Counted from the stretch's first letter, positions 47,881 to 58,133 are shown. The stretch is DNA of 64,000 nt from Micromonospora humi (GCF_900090105.1 NZ_FMDM01000004.1:186001-250000); one strand, 5' to 3'. Translations and numbers: made by a program. Notes: generated from the letters alone by a model not told the origin.

Positions 47881-47886
47881 CCCTGG

Positions 47887-49470
47887 GTGACTACCGAGAC
47901 CGGGATCAACATCCACACGACCGCCGGCAAGCTGGCGGACCTGGAGCGACGGCTCGACGAGGCGGTGCACGCCGGGTCGACGCGTGCGATCGAGAAGCAG
48001 CACGCGCGGGGCAAGAAGACCGCCCGGGAGCGGATCGACATGCTCCTCGACGAGGGTTCCTTCGTCGAACTGGACGAGTTCGCCCGGCACCGCTCCACCA
48101 ACTTCGGGCTGGAGCGCACCCGCCCGTACGGCGACGGCGTGGTGACCGGCTACGGCACCGTGGACGGCCGGCAGGTCTGCGTCTTCGCGCAGGACTTCAC
48201 CGTCTTCGGCGGCTCCCTCGGCGAGGTCTTCGGCGAGAAGATCGTCAAGCTGATGGACCTGGCCATGAAGATCGGCTGCCCGGTGGTCGGCATCAACGAC
48301 TCCGGCGGCGCGCGGATCCAGGAGGGCGTCGCCTCGCTCGGCCTCTACGGCGAGATCTTCTTCCGCAACGTGCGGGCCAGCGGCGTCATCCCGCAGATCT
48401 CGCTGATCATGGGCCCGTGCGCGGGTGGCGCGGTCTACTCCCCGGCGGTCACCGACTTCACCGTGATGGTCGACCAGACCTCGCACATGTTCATCACCGG
48501 CCCCGACGTGATCAAGACGGTCACCGGCGAGGACGTCGGCATGGAGGAGCTGGGCGGCGCCCGCACCCACAACGCCCGCAGCGGCAACGCGCACTACCTC
48601 GGCACCGACGAGGAAGACGCGATCTCCTACGTGAAGGCGCTGCTGTCGTACCTGCCGTCGAACAACCTGGACGAGCCGGTCGTGTTCGACGCGCCGGCCG
48701 AGCTGGCGATCACCGACGAGGACCGGGAGCTGGACACGCTGATCCCGGACTCGGCCAACCAGCCGTACGACATGCACCGGGTGATCGAGCACGTGCTCGA
48801 CGACGGCGAGTTCCTCGAGGTGCAGCCGCTCTACGCGCAGAACATGGTGGTCGGCTTCGGCCGGGTCGAGGGGCGCCCGGTGGGCGTGGTGGCCAACCAG
48901 CCGATGCAGTTCGCCGGCACGCTCGACATCGCCGCGTCCGAGAAGGCGGCCCGGTTCGTGCGCACCTGCGACGCGTTCAACGTGCCGGTGCTGACCTTCG
49001 TGGACGTACCGGGCTTCCTCCCCGGCACCGGGCAGGAGTGGGACGGCATCATCCGCCGCGGCGCCAAGCTCATCTACGCGTACGCCGAGGCCACCGTCCC
49101 GAAGGTCACCGTCATCACCCGCAAGGCGTACGGCGGCGCCTACGACGTGATGGGCTCCAAGCACCTCGGCGCGGATCTCAACTTCGCCTGGCCGACCGCG
49201 CAGATCGCGGTGATGGGCGCGCAGGGCGCGGTGAACATCCTCTACCGCGCCGACCTGGCCGCCGCCGAGGACCCGGCGGCGGTGCGGGCGGAGAAGATCG
49301 CCGAGTACGAGGACACGCTCGCCAACCCGTACATCGCCGCCGAGCGCGGCTACGTCGACGGGGTGATCCCGCCGCACGAGACGCGGACCCAGATCGTCCG
49401 GGCGCTGCGGGTGCTGCGCACCAAGCGCGAGACGCTGCCGCCGAAGAAGCACGGCAACATCCCGCTGTAG
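47887..49470 (+). CDS. accD: Acyl-CoA carboxylase beta (carboxyltransferase) subunit
   Basis: 527 residues. It transfers carboxyl from carboxybiotin to acetyl- or propionyl-CoA for fatty-acid and polyketide building blocks. The carboxyltransferase N and C domains are complete, with [24 protein letters not shown] (oxyanion hole) and [19 protein letters not shown] and [12 protein letters not shown]. The sequence is of the AccD5/PccB type, acting with an AccA biotin subunit and a small AccE subunit. AccE is not adjacent here but at 63624. The GTG start directly follows a TATATT promoter. Confidence 0.97.
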   Translation: MTTETGINIHTTAGKLADLERRLDEAVHAGSTRAIEKQHARGKKTARERIDMLLDEGSFVELDEFARHRSTNFGLERTRPYGDGVVTGYGTVDGRQVCVFAQDFTVFGGSLGEVFGEKIVKLMDLAMKIGCPVVGINDSGGARIQEGVASLGLYGEIFFRNVRASGVIPQISLIMGPCAGGAVYSPAVTDFTVMVDQTSHMFITGPDVIKTVTGEDVGMEELGGARTHNARSGNAHYLGTDEEDAISYVKALLSYLPSNNLDEPVVFDAPAELAITDEDRELDTLIPDSANQPYDMHRVIEHVLDDGEFLEVQPLYAQNMVVGFGRVEGRPVGVVANQPMQFAGTLDIAASEKAARFVRTCDAFNVPVLTFVDVPGFLPGTGQEWDGIIRRGAKLIYAYAEATVPKVTVITRKAYGGAYDVMGSKHLGADLNFAWPTAQIAVMGAQGAVNILYRADLAAAEDPAAVRAEKIAEYEDTLANPYIAAERGYVDGVIPPHETRTQIVRALRVLRTKRETLPPKKHGNIPL

Positions 49471-49475
49471 GTGTG

Positions 49476-49523
49476 AGGAGGGGCCCCCTGTCAACGCCTC
49501 GCGTAGAGCAGGGGGCCCTTCTT
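49476..49523. terminator. GGGGCCCC-type repeat terminator after accD, copy D
   Basis: AGGAGGGGCCCCCTG (49476-49490) pairs with CAGGGGGCCCTTCTT (49509-49523). The loop GTCAACGCCTCGCGTAGAG resembles TTAACGC..TAGAG of the other copies. It separates convergent accD and the sigma-partner gene. Confidence 0.8.
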
Positions 49524-49536
49524 GACATGGCCGGGT

Positions 49537-50403
49537 TCAGCAGCCCGGGTTGGCGGCGACGCACATCCGCTGGGCGGCGGCCCGGGCCATCTCCTGCAAC
49601 TGCCGCACACTCGCCTCGGCGTCGGGGATGCCGGGGCGCAGCCGCTCCGCCGGCACCAGGACCGTCACGAGGTCACCGACCCGGACGACCAGCCGGTCCT
49701 CGAACCAGTTCGCGCCGCCGTCCGCCGGTTGCCGCGGCACGGTGGTGGTGTGCCGCAGCACCACCGCCTGGTCGCCGGCGAAGCCGCTCGCGGCGACGGT
49801 CCAACTGTGCACGACCTCATCGGTGACCAATCCCCGGTCACCGGGGACCTGGCCGGTGGTCCGCCACTCGCCGCAGGCCGCGACGACCCGCTCCAGGTCC
49901 CCGACGAACCGGCCGGCCGCTGCGGACCGCATCCGGTAGACGTCCTGCGTCAGGACGACCGCGGGGTTGGACAAGGGGGCATCGACGGCGGGGGACTCCA
50001 GCAGGGTCTGCGATCGCGAGTACCGCGAGCGCGGCTCCTGCGCCGGCAACCCCTGCGCGCGGGCGCAGACCTGGAGGAAGTCGTCGACCCGGACCGGCTC
50101 GTCGAGGTCGGTGTCGCTGAGCGTGTCGCCGGTCCGGACCGGGACGTCCGTCGGCTCCAGCATGGCCTCCACCGGGATCTCCGTGTTCCCGCCCGGCACG
50201 TCCGCGACGGGCGGCGGCGAGGCGCCGGTCCGGTCCACGAACGTGGCGCCGAGCGCGGCGACCAGCACCACCGAGGCGGCGGCCACCGCGGCGGTACGCC
50301 GGCTGCGTCGCCGGGCCGTGGCCCGCAGCTCCGCCGGCTCCGCCCACCGGACGTCCCGCAGGTCCCGGTGCAGCACCTCCACGAGCGTGACGTCGTCAGG
50401 CAT
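49537..50403 (-). CDS. Membrane-anchored partner of the ECF sigma factor
   Basis: 288 residues. A short basic cytoplasmic N-terminus is followed by one membrane helix (37-56) and an extracytoplasmic domain of about 230 residues with four cysteines. The first about 35 residues (LVEVLHRDLRDVRWAEPAELRATARRR) lack a zinc anti-sigma HxxxCxxC motif. The start overlaps the sigma stop by eight bases. It is very probably the anti-sigma factor or a sensor of the sigma, but the sigma-binding region is unusually short. Confidence 0.75.
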   Translation of the reverse strand: MPDDVTLVEVLHRDLRDVRWAEPAELRATARRRSRRTAAVAAASVVLVAALGATFVDRTGASPPPVADVPGGNTEIPVEAMLEPTDVPVRTGDTLSDTDLDEPVRVDDFLQVCARAQGLPAQEPRSRYSRSQTLLESPAVDAPLSNPAVVLTQDVYRMRSAAAGRFVGDLERVVAACGEWRTTGQVPGDRGLVTDEVVHSWTVAASGFAGDQAVVLRHTTTVPRQPADGGANWFEDRLVVRVGDLVTVLVPAERLRPGIPDAEASVRQLQEMARAAAQRMCVAANPGC

Positions 50404-50899
50404 CTGCCGCCTCCTCCTGAAGATCCACCACGGCGAGCAGCCCGGCGAGCGCGGTCCGCCCCCGGGACAGCCGGGCCTTGACGGTGCCGACCGGCGCCTC
50501 GGTCTCCCGGGCCACCTCGGCGACCGGCATGCCGAGCAGGTAGTGCATCGCGATGGCGGTGCGTTGGGCCTCGGGCAGCCGGCGCAGCGCGGCGACCACG
50601 TCCATCGTCTCGGTGCTGGGCGCCGGCACGTCGGCCACCGCACCGTGCCGCAGGTAGGCGCGGGCCCGGCTGCGCAGGCTGCGCCACCGGCTCACCGCGA
50701 TCCGGCTGGCCACCACCCGCACCCAGGCCTCCGGGTCGTCGTAGCCACGTACCGTCGACCACCGCTGCCAGGCCCGGATGTACGCCTCCTGCACGGCGTC
50801 CTGCGCCTCGGCCCGGTCGCCGGTGAGGACGTAGACGAACCCGAGCAGCCGTTGCCGGCTGCCCCGGTAGAAGTCGTCGAAGTCGTCACTGTCGGGCAC
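50396..50899 (-). CDS. ECF RNA polymerase sigma factor
   Basis: 167 residues. Region 2 is FDDFYRGSRQRLLGFVYVLTG with EDAVQ-like AEAQDAVQEAYIRAWQRW. Region 4 is LRRLPEAQRTAIAMHYLLGMPVAEVARETEAPVGTVKARLSRG. The helix-turn-helix is intact. The GTG at 50899 gives the best length; GGGAGG lies five bases upstream. Its stop overlaps the start of the membrane partner by eight bases. The regulon is unknown. Confidence 0.92.
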   Translation of the reverse strand: MPDSDDFDDFYRGSRQRLLGFVYVLTGDRAEAQDAVQEAYIRAWQRWSTVRGYDDPEAWVRVVASRIAVSRWRSLRSRARAYLRHGAVADVPAPSTETMDVVAALRRLPEAQRTAIAMHYLLGMPVAEVARETEAPVGTVKARLSRGRTALAGLLAVVDLQEEAADA

Positions 50900-50954
50900 T
50901 TTCACCTCCCGTGTTCGCCAGGGACACGCCTGGCGGCACGGTCCGGGTTGCCGG

Positions 50955-51938
50955 TCAGCCGACCATTTTCTCCAGCTCGCCCACGCCGAAGGCGCCGGCC
51001 GGGATCCGGTCGCGGACGGCCCGGCGCACGCCGGCCTGCACCGCCGCGTTGACCGGGGTGGGTACGCCGTGCTGCCGGCCGAGCAGCACGACCTCGCCGT
51101 TGAGGTGGTCGGCCTCGGCCGAGCCGGCACCCCGGGCGAGGCTCTGCCAGGTGGAGCCGCCGGAGCGGGGCTCGCCGTCGACCGGCCGGTGCGCCACCAG
51201 GTCGCCGCGTTCGGCGGCCTCCTCCTCGCGGGTGGTGTGCGGGATGCCGGCGGCGGCCAGCGCGGCCTCGCCCTCGGCGCGTACCCGCTGCGACAGGTGC
51301 TCGGGCACGTCCCGGCCGAGCAGCGCCTGGAGGCCGTTGCCGAGGTTGGCCAGCAACTTGCCGTACTTCCAGCGCATCACGTCGTCGCGGACCGGGGCGA
51401 CGAAACCGGCGGCGGTCAGGTCGGCCGCGACGGCCCGGCTGGTGTCGTCGGCGCCGGACGGGTAGCGCCCGAGGTGCAGCATGCCCGGATGCGGGTGCCC
51501 GTTCGCGACCACCACGCCCGGCTCCAGGTGGGTGGCGGGCAGCCACACGCACACCGGGTGCACCCGGGCGAAGAGCCGCAACGCGGCCGGCTCGTTCGCC
51601 ACGCCGTTCTGCGCGAGCACGACAGGCAGCCGCTCGCCGGCCGTGCCGCCGCCCTCGACCGGCGCGTCCACCCAGCCGGCCAGCGCGGCGGTCGTGTCCT
51701 GGGACTTCACGGTGAGCACCAGCACGGTGTCGGCGGGCAACGGCGGACCGTCCGGCCCGGCCACCGCCGGCAGCCGGCCGGTCACCGTGCCGTCCGGGCG
51801 CCGCAGCGTCAGCCCCCGCTCGCGCACCGCGTCCAGGTGCGCGCCGCGGGCCACGAGCGTCACGTCCCGGCCGGCCTCGCCGAGGAGTACGCCGATGGTG
51901 CCGCCGACCGCGCCCGCCCCGATGATCACGTATCGCAT
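50955..51938 (-). CDS. Ketopantoate reductase family protein
   Basis: 327 residues. The Rossmann motif GAGAVGGTIGVLLG is at the N-terminus. VLVLTVKSQDTTAALA and the MRWKYGKLLANLGNGLQAL region contain lysines typical of PanE/ApbA reductases. The C-terminal helical domain is complete. Actinobacteria carry several such paralogues, so pantothenate synthesis is not assured. CAGAAT ends seven bases before the ATG. Confidence 0.82.
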   Translation of the reverse strand: MRYVIIGAGAVGGTIGVLLGEAGRDVTLVARGAHLDAVRERGLTLRRPDGTVTGRLPAVAGPDGPPLPADTVLVLTVKSQDTTAALAGWVDAPVEGGGTAGERLPVVLAQNGVANEPAALRLFARVHPVCVWLPATHLEPGVVVANGHPHPGMLHLGRYPSGADDTSRAVAADLTAAGFVAPVRDDVMRWKYGKLLANLGNGLQALLGRDVPEHLSQRVRAEGEAALAAAGIPHTTREEEAAERGDLVAHRPVDGEPRSGGSTWQSLARGAGSAEADHLNGEVVLLGRQHGVPTPVNAAVQAGVRRAVRDRIPAGAFGVGELEKMVG

Positions 51939-51987
51939 CCGTCCGATTCTGCCCCGCCGGGGCGCGCGCCGCGCGGGGGCGCGTGCG

Positions 51988-53181
51988 TCAGGAACCGGCC
52001 AGCGCGTGCGCCGGGGCCATCCGACTCGCCCGCAGCGCCGGGTAGAGCCCGGCGAGCGCGCCGATGAGCACTGTCGCGCCGAGGCCACCGGCGGTCGCCC
52101 AGGCCGGTACGACGGTGGGCCAGCCCTGGGTGAGCGCGTACCCGCCGGTGGCGAGCACGCCGAGCACGATCCCCCCGCCGCCGCCGATCCCGGCGAGGAT
52201 CAGCGACTCGGTCAGGAACTGGGCCCGGATGTGCCCCCGGGTCGCGCCTAGGGAACGGCGCAACCCGATCTCGGTACGCCGCTCCAGCACCGAGATCACC
52301 ATGGTGTTCGCCACGCCGACGCCGCCCACCAGCAGGGCGACCGCGCCCAGGCCGAGCAGCAGCGCGGTCAACGCGTCGTCGGTGGCCTGTTTCGCGGCGA
52401 GCGCGTCGGAGGGCCGGGAGACGGCCACCTCGTTCGGCGCCCGCGGGTTGGCCGTCGCGCCGAGCACCGCCCGGACGGCGGCCACCTGGCTCTCCGTGGC
52501 CCGCGCGTAGACTGTGGTGGGGTGCCCGTCGAAGCCGGCGTACGTCTGGGCGGACTCCCACCCGATCAGCGCGGCACTGTCCAGTTCGGGCGCGAGCGGC
52601 ACCGGGTCGAGCACGCCGACGACGGAGAACCACCGCCCGGCGAGCCAGACCCGGACGCCGGGCGTGACGAGGTCCAGCCGGGTCGCGGCCCGGGAGCCGA
52701 GCACCACGGCGGGGTAGGCGCGGGTGGCCGGCGTCAACCACGAGCCGGTGTACATGGTGGCGCCGACGGTCTCCGGCAGGTCCTGGTGCGCGGCGAGGAC
52801 GGAGATGCTGCCGGTCTGCCCGATCGGGACGTGGTCGTTGCGGTAGACGTACCCCTTGACCTGGCCCGTGGCCGCGACGGACTCGACCGGGCCGATCCGG
52901 CCGACCATCGCGGTGGCCTCTTCCGGCAGCTTGGCGTCCTCGCCGGAGACGGTCCGACCGGGCGTGACGGTCAGCAGGTTGGTGCCGAGCCGGTCCAGGG
53001 TCCGGTCGAGCTCGGCCCGGCTGGAGGTGGAGATGCCGACCACGGCGACCATCGCGCCGATCCCGATGGCGATGCCGAGCGCGGAGAGGAACACCCGCAG
53101 CGGGCGGGACCGCAGGCCGACCGCGCCGAGCCGGGCGATGTCGCCGAGCGCCAGCCGTCCCGGCCGGGGCGCGCGGCTCAT
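51988..53181 (-). CDS. MacB-like ABC transporter permease
   Basis: 397 residues. One N-terminal helix ([21 protein letters not shown]), a large extracytoplasmic MacB periplasmic core domain (about 50-270), and three C-terminal helices in the FtsX-like domain ([34 protein letters not shown]). The [15 protein letters not shown] loop couples to the ATPase. The ATG overlaps the ATPase stop by four bases. MacB-type systems move substrates or signals across the membrane rather than act as classic pumps. Confidence 0.94.
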   Translation of the reverse strand: MSRAPRPGRLALGDIARLGAVGLRSRPLRVFLSALGIAIGIGAMVAVVGISTSSRAELDRTLDRLGTNLLTVTPGRTVSGEDAKLPEEATAMVGRIGPVESVAATGQVKGYVYRNDHVPIGQTGSISVLAAHQDLPETVGATMYTGSWLTPATRAYPAVVLGSRAATRLDLVTPGVRVWLAGRWFSVVGVLDPVPLAPELDSAALIGWESAQTYAGFDGHPTTVYARATESQVAAVRAVLGATANPRAPNEVAVSRPSDALAAKQATDDALTALLLGLGAVALLVGGVGVANTMVISVLERRTEIGLRRSLGATRGHIRAQFLTESLILAGIGGGGGIVLGVLATGGYALTQGWPTVVPAWATAGGLGATVLIGALAGLYPALRASRMAPAHALAGS

Positions 53182-53864
53182 CGCTGCGCCACCGGCACGT
53201 CGTCGCGCACCACGCGGCCGTCGAGCAGTTCCACCCGGCGGGGCAGCCGGCCGGCGACGGCCTGGTCGTGGGTGATCACCACGACCGTGGTGCCCGCCTC
53301 GTGCAGCTCGGTGAGCAGCTTCAGCACGCTGCCGCCGGAGACCGAGTCGAGGTTGCCGGTGGGCTCGTCGGCGAGCAGCAGCGCCGGTTCCCCGACGACC
53401 GCCCGGGCGATGGCCACCCGCTGGCGTTCCCCGCCGGACAGCTCGTGCGGCAGATGGTCCAGGCGATGCGACAGGCCCACCCGCGCCAGCGCGTCCCCGG
53501 CCCGCCGCCGGCGCTGCCGGATCGGCACACCGGCGTAGAGCAGGCCGTCGGCGACGTTGTCCAGCACCGGGGTGCCGGGCGCGAGGTGGAACTGTTGGAA
53601 GACGAAGCCGATGGTGGTGGCCCGCAACGCGGACAACGCCCGGTCGGAGAGCCGCGCCACGTCGTGCCCGTCGATCCGGATCACCCCGGTGGACGGGCGG
53701 TCGAGCGTGCCGAGCAGGTGCAGCATCGTCGACTTGCCGGACCCGGACGGGCCGACGACCCCGACCAGTTCCCCGGCGTCGATCCGCAGGTCCACCCCGG
53801 CGAGCGCGGTAACCCCGCCCGGATACGTGCGGGACACCCCGTGCAACTCCACGAGCGCGCTCAC
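53178..53864 (-). CDS. MacB/LolD-type ABC transporter ATPase
   Basis: 228 residues. Walker [13 protein letters not shown]-loop VFQQFHL, signature [13 protein letters not shown], Walker [13 protein letters not shown] and the H-loop VITHD are intact. The protein belongs to the LolD/MacB ATPase class. The GTG start overlaps the stop of the membrane-fusion gene by four bases and its stop overlaps the permease start, so three genes are translationally coupled. Confidence 0.96.
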   Translation of the reverse strand: MSALVELHGVSRTYPGGVTALAGVDLRIDAGELVGVVGPSGSGKSTMLHLLGTLDRPSTGVIRIDGHDVARLSDRALSALRATTIGFVFQQFHLAPGTPVLDNVADGLLYAGVPIRQRRRRAGDALARVGLSHRLDHLPHELSGGERQRVAIARAVVGEPALLLADEPTGNLDSVSGGSVLKLLTELHEAGTTVVVITHDQAVAGRLPRRVELLDGRVVRDDVPVAQR

Positions 53865-54982
53865 TGCGGGATCCGCACGTTCACGCCGGCGTCCAGGCCG
53901 GCGCCGGTCACCTCGACCCGGCCGTCGGCGAACATGCCGGCCTCGACGGCCACCACCCGGCTGGACGTCCCGTCGACGACCTCCAGCCCGTACCCGCCCT
54001 CGGCGAGGGCGAGCAGCGCGCTGACCGGCACCGTGAGCACCCCCCGCCGTTCCTTGGCGACGCGGCGTACCTCGACCGCGCCCGGGTCGCCGGCCTGCAA
54101 CGCCTTCTGGTCGGCGACCTGGACCGTCACCGGCACCCGGGCAGCGGTGTCGCCGTCGCCGGCCGCGGGCGCGGCCGGTTCCGCCGCGGGCGCCGCCGGA
54201 GCGGCGTCGTCCCCCACGGTGCGCACGGTGCCGGGCACCGACCGCCCGTCCGGCAACGTGACGCTCACCTTCGCCCCGGGGACGGCCCAGGCGGCGTCGT
54301 CCTGCGCCACGGCCGCGGTGACCAACCGGTTCGTGCCGGTCCAGGTGAACACCTCGGCGGGTACGGTCGCGCCGACGCGGACCGAGTGCCGCGCGATGCG
54401 CACCGCGCCCGGCGCGTAGAGCAGCTGCCCCGGTTCGACCCGTCCGGTCTCCTCCCGGCCCAGGTCCCGCTGCCAACGCTTCACCGCGTTCGTGGTCGCC
54501 GAGGAGAACGTCTCGTCCACCGTGAAGCCGGAGTAGCCGAGCGCACGCAGGTTGCGCTCGAACTGCTCGACGTCGCGGCCCTCGAGCGGGGCCGCCAGCG
54601 TCCGGTACATCGGCAGCGGACCGTACATCAGCACGACCGGCTTCTCGTCGACGCGCAGCAGGCTCTGCCCGCGCTTGACCACCGTCCCGCCCGTCGCCAG
54701 CCAGGTGACCGTCCCGGTGGCCTCGGAGCGCACCGGGGTGGCCGTGCCGTAGCCGACCGTGCCGTCGAGAACCGTGTACTCCACCAGGTCGCCCCGGGTG
54801 ACCGGGACGCTCCGGCCGGCCCGGGGGTCCGGCGGGGGCGGGTCGTCCCCGCGGGTGCCCAGTCCCAGGGTCGCGGCGGCCGCCACGGCGAGGACCGCCG
54901 TGCCGGCCCCCGCCACCAGCCAGGTACGCATCCGCCGGCGTCGCCGCCGGCCGCCGACGGTCACCTCGTCCACCCCGCTCAC
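53861..54982 (-). CDS. Membrane-fusion protein with peptidoglycan-binding domain
   Basis: 373 residues. A basic cytoplasmic N-terminus and one membrane helix (about 19-40) precede an HlyD-like region ([28 protein letters not shown]). Then comes a PG_binding_1 domain ([38 protein letters not shown]) and a C-terminal beta region ending in [16 protein letters not shown]. This is the actinobacterial efflux-adaptor type in which a peptidoglycan-binding domain replaces the long coiled coil. The GTG at 54982 has AAGGGGG upstream. Confidence 0.9.
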   Translation of the reverse strand: MSGVDEVTVGGRRRRRRMRTWLVAGAGTAVLAVAAAATLGLGTRGDDPPPPDPRAGRSVPVTRGDLVEYTVLDGTVGYGTATPVRSEATGTVTWLATGGTVVKRGQSLLRVDEKPVVLMYGPLPMYRTLAAPLEGRDVEQFERNLRALGYSGFTVDETFSSATTNAVKRWQRDLGREETGRVEPGQLLYAPGAVRIARHSVRVGATVPAEVFTWTGTNRLVTAAVAQDDAAWAVPGAKVSVTLPDGRSVPGTVRTVGDDAAPAAPAAEPAAPAAGDGDTAARVPVTVQVADQKALQAGDPGAVEVRRVAKERRGVLTVPVSALLALAEGGYGLEVVDGTSSRVVAVEAGMFADGRVEVTGAGLDAGVNVRIPQ

Positions 54983-55020
54983 CGTGCCCCCTTCGTCCAC
55001 ACCCGCCGGACCGCGCCCGC

Positions 55021-55587
55021 TCAGCCGACGCCCGGCCCCGGGGTGGCGGGCACCCCGACGATCGATCCACAGGCCGCCGCGGCCCGCTTGGCGCCGGCGC
55101 TGCCGGAGTTCCAGAGCGGCTTGCCGTCCTCGGACTCGGGCTGGTAGCCGTCGGGACCCGGGTCGGGGAAGTCGGGCGCGCCCTTGGTCTGCATGCACCG
55201 CGCGTACTCGCGGGCCTTCTCGACCTCCTCGGGCGTGAGGGCCGGCTTGTCCTCCAGCCCCTGCGGTACCGGCGGGTTGAGGTCGTTGCACTTGACCTGC
55301 GCGGTACGGAACTTCGGGTCGGCCTTCACCGCCCGGGCGTCACCGCCGAACTCGATCCGGCCCTTGGCGTCCGGGTCGGAGACCTTGACGCCCTCCTCCC
55401 GCAGGCAGGCCACATACCTGCGGACACCTTCGACGTAGGCGGTGACCGCGTCTCCGCTGGCCACGGCCGACGGGGTGCCTCCCGCGGTGGCGATGGACGG
55501 CTCCTTCGCGTCGCCGCCGCACCCCGCGGTGACGAGCACCAGCGCCGCCGCGCCGAGCGCCGCGCTGACTGCTGTGGGAACCCGCAC
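55021..55587 (-). CDS. Secreted lipoprotein, first gene of the ABC locus
   Basis: 188 residues. The GTG at 55587 has AAGGAG eight bases upstream. The signal peptide ends in the lipobox VTAGC. The mature protein contains four cysteines after the lipid-attached one ([31 protein letters not shown]) spaced like a small helical disulfide domain. It begins the leftward operon with the membrane-fusion, ATPase and permease genes. A receptor or assembly role is inferred from context only. Confidence 0.8.
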   Translation of the reverse strand: MRVPTAVSAALGAAALVLVTAGCGGDAKEPSIATAGGTPSAVASGDAVTAYVEGVRRYVACLREEGVKVSDPDAKGRIEFGGDARAVKADPKFRTAQVKCNDLNPPVPQGLEDKPALTPEEVEKAREYARCMQTKGAPDFPDPGPDGYQPESEDGKPLWNSGSAGAKRAAAACGSIVGVPATPGPGVG

Positions 55588-55759
55588 GATGCCATCTCCT
55601 TCTGGTCGGTCGGCTGAGCTGTCGACAGGCTAGGACGGGGCCTGTGAAGAACTCGTCAAGAAGCTGTGGGATCACCGTGCGGGTCGGCCCGGCGGGGTTC
55701 CCGCAGGCCGCGCGGACGGGTCATGATGGCGGAGTTCTGCTGCCGGACGGGGGGAACCG
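55588..55759. promoter_or_regulatory. Divergent region between ABC operon and two-component system
   Basis: These 172 bases separate the lipoprotein and response-regulator genes and should hold the promoters for both. TAGGAC and TCTCCTTCT-like ribosome sites are seen at the edges. I could not find an obvious direct repeat that would be the response-regulator site. Confidence 0.35.
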
Positions 55760-56449
55760 TTGGTCGCGCGGATACTGGTCGCCGAGGACGACCGGAAACA
55801 GTCGGAGCTGCTCCGGGTCTACCTGGAGCACGAGGGCCACCACGTGCAGGTGGTGGCGGACGGCAAGGCCGCCCTGGAGCGGTGCCGGGGCAACCCGCCC
55901 GACCTGGTCATCCTGGACGTGATGATGCCGGTGGTCGACGGCCTGGACGTCTGCCGGATCCTGCGCGCCGAGTCCGACGTCCCGATCATGCTGCTCACCG
56001 CGCGCAGCACCGAGGACGACATGCTGCTCGGCCTGGACCTGGGCGCCGACGACTACGTCACCAAGCCCTACAGCCCTCGCGAGTTGGCCGCCCGGGTCCG
56101 GGTGCTGCTGCGCCGCGCGGGCCGGGCCGGCAGCGACGCGGAGGTGCTGCGGGTCGGTGACCTGGTCGTCGACGTGGACCGGTTCGAGGTCCGGGTCGGC
56201 GGTCGGGTCGTGCCGCTCACCGCCAAGGAGTTCGGCATCCTCCGCACGCTGGCCGCCGAGCCGGGCCGCGTGTTCACCCGGGCGCAGATCATCGACCGGG
56301 CCTTCGGCTTCGACCGCTACATCGTGGAGCGGACGGTGGACGCGCACGTGATGAACCTGCGCCGCAAGATCGAGCGCGACCCGGCGGAGCCGGCGTACGT
56401 GCAGACCGTCTACGGGCGGGGCTACCGCATCCCGGAGCAACCACGGTGA
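55760..56449 (+). CDS. OmpR-family response regulator
   Basis: 229 residues from a TTG start at 55760 with GGGGGG upstream. The receiver domain has the acidic pocket EDD (9-11), phospho-acceptor D53 in LVILDVMMP, and K in DDYVTKPYSP. The C-terminal winged helix contains LTAKEFGILRTLAAEPGRVFTRAQI and RTVDAHVMNLRRKIE. It is coupled to the kinase gene by a four-base overlap. Its targets probably include the divergent ABC operon. Confidence 0.95.
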   Translation: MVARILVAEDDRKQSELLRVYLEHEGHHVQVVADGKAALERCRGNPPDLVILDVMMPVVDGLDVCRILRAESDVPIMLLTARSTEDDMLLGLDLGADDYVTKPYSPRELAARVRVLLRRAGRAGSDAEVLRVGDLVVDVDRFEVRVGGRVVPLTAKEFGILRTLAAEPGRVFTRAQIIDRAFGFDRYIVERTVDAHVMNLRRKIERDPAEPAYVQTVYGRGYRIPEQPR

Positions 56450-58086
56450 GTTTCCGGCTGCGGGTGCTGCTGATGACGATGCTCATCGCGGTCACCGCCA
56501 CGTCCGCCACCGCGTGGCTCACGCTGCGGCAGGCGTCGCGCGAGTTCACCGCCTCGGTCACCGCCGGCCAGGACGACATCGCCCTGATCACCTCCACGCT
56601 GGCCGGGCACGGCGGGCTCGGCACCTGGGACGGGGTGGCGGACCGGGTACGCGAGCTGGCCGGCCGCACCGGCGAGCGGATCCGGGTGGTCACCGAGACC
56701 GGCGCGGTGCTGGCCGACTCGGACCTGCTGGCCGGGCGGGCGGCCCGGGACACCGCGGGCCCGCCGACGCTCGTGGACCCGCGTCCCGTGGTCCGGTTGC
56801 CGGAGGGCGACTCGGTGCCGCGCCTGGCCGAGGACATGATGACCGCGATCGTGCAGTACCAGCGCGCGCTGCGCGACGCGGCGTGCCTGACCGCCGGCGG
56901 TGGGACGGTCCGCGCGGAGCGCCCGCTGTTCGGCGTGCCCGTGCTGGTGGCCGCCGATCCGGACCGCCCGGCGTCGGTGAACTGCCGCAAGCGGGCCACC
57001 AAGCTCCGTCCCACCATGACGAGCGGGCAGATGGAGGGCCTGCTGCGGCCGTGCGTCAGCGGCGGCGCACGCTCCGCCGAGTGCCTGCAACGGGTCTTCA
57101 TCGCGCAGACCGCGGCCTTCGCCCCGCAACCGGTGCAGGTCTACGTCGGCGCGCGCGACGAGGAGCCACCGACGCTGGCCGGGGACTCGATCACGGTGAC
57201 GGCGGTGGTGGTGGCGGCCGCGGCGGTGGTGGTCGCGTTGCTGCTCAGTCGCCGGGTGCTGCGGCCCATCGCGGCGTTGACCCGGGCGTCCCGCCGGCTG
57301 GCCGCCGGTGACCTCGGCGACCGGGTCCGGGTACGCGGCACCGACGAGCTCGCCGAGCTGGGCCGCACCTTCAACCAGATGGCGGACTCGCTGCAGCAGA
57401 GCGAGGAGCGCCAGCGGCGGATGGTCGCCGACGTGGCCCACGAGCTGCGTACCCCGTTGGCCAACCTGCGCGGTTACCTGGAGGCGCTGAAGGACGGGGT
57501 GTTGCCGGCCACGCCCGAGGTGCTCGCCTCGTTGCACGAGGAGGCCCTGCTCCAGCAACGGATCGTCGACGACCTCCAGGACCTGGCCATGGCCGAAGCC
57601 GGGGCGATGACCCTGCACGTGGTCCGGCTCGACCTCGCGGAGCTGGCGGAGACCTGTCGGGTCAGTCACGCCGCCCTCGCCGAGGCGGCCGGGGTCACGT
57701 TGCGGGTGGACGCCCCGCGTCCGGTGCACGTGCGCGGCGATCCCGACCGGCTGCGGCAGGTGCTCGGCAACCTCATCCGCAACGCGACAGCGGCGAGCCG
57801 ACCGGGCGGCACGATCACCCTGGTCGTCCGCGCTACCGGCGGCGAGGCCTCGATCAGTGTGGCCGACACCGGCACCGGCATCAGCCCGGCGGATCTGCCG
57901 CACCTCTTCGACCGGTTCTGGCGGGCCGATCACGCCCGGGGGCGGGAGTCCGGGGGCAGCGGGCTCGGGCTCGCGATCGCTCGGCAGATCGTCACCAACC
58001 ACGGCGGCACCATCGTGGCGGCGAGCCAGCCCGACGTCGGCACCACCATGACGATCACGCTCCCGACCGACCGGCGCGGGGGGTGA
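56446..58086 (+). CDS. Sensor histidine kinase with cysteine-containing sensor domain
   Basis: 546 residues. Membrane helix 1 (about 6-26), an extracytoplasmic domain of about 215 residues, membrane helix 2 (about 250-268), HAMP (270-322), the dimerisation domain with H332 in VADVAHELRTPLANL, and the ATPase domain with NLIRNA, DTGTGIS and GSGLGLAI. The sensor domain carries four cysteines (C147, C180, C203, C213). This could form two disulfides. It is coupled to the response regulator and ends at a strong terminator. Confidence 0.95.
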   Translation: MSFRLRVLLMTMLIAVTATSATAWLTLRQASREFTASVTAGQDDIALITSTLAGHGGLGTWDGVADRVRELAGRTGERIRVVTETGAVLADSDLLAGRAARDTAGPPTLVDPRPVVRLPEGDSVPRLAEDMMTAIVQYQRALRDAACLTAGGGTVRAERPLFGVPVLVAADPDRPASVNCRKRATKLRPTMTSGQMEGLLRPCVSGGARSAECLQRVFIAQTAAFAPQPVQVYVGARDEEPPTLAGDSITVTAVVVAAAAVVVALLLSRRVLRPIAALTRASRRLAAGDLGDRVRVRGTDELAELGRTFNQMADSLQQSEERQRRMVADVAHELRTPLANLRGYLEALKDGVLPATPEVLASLHEEALLQQRIVDDLQDLAMAEAGAMTLHVVRLDLAELAETCRVSHAALAEAAGVTLRVDAPRPVHVRGDPDRLRQVLGNLIRNATAASRPGGTITLVVRATGGEASISVADTGTGISPADLPHLFDRFWRADHARGRESGGSGLGLAIARQIVTNHGGTIVAASQPDVGTTMTITLPTDRRGG

Positions 58087-58105
58087 GCCCGACCTCGACG
58101 ACAGG

Positions 58106-58133
58106 ACGGCCCGCCGGCGAACCGGCGGGCCGT
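58106..58133 (+). terminator. Terminator after the histidine kinase gene
   Basis: ACGGCCCGCCGG (58106-58117) is the exact complement of 58122-58133, with a CGAA loop and CTT after it. It is a 12-base-pair stem 20 bases past the stop. Confidence 0.8.
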
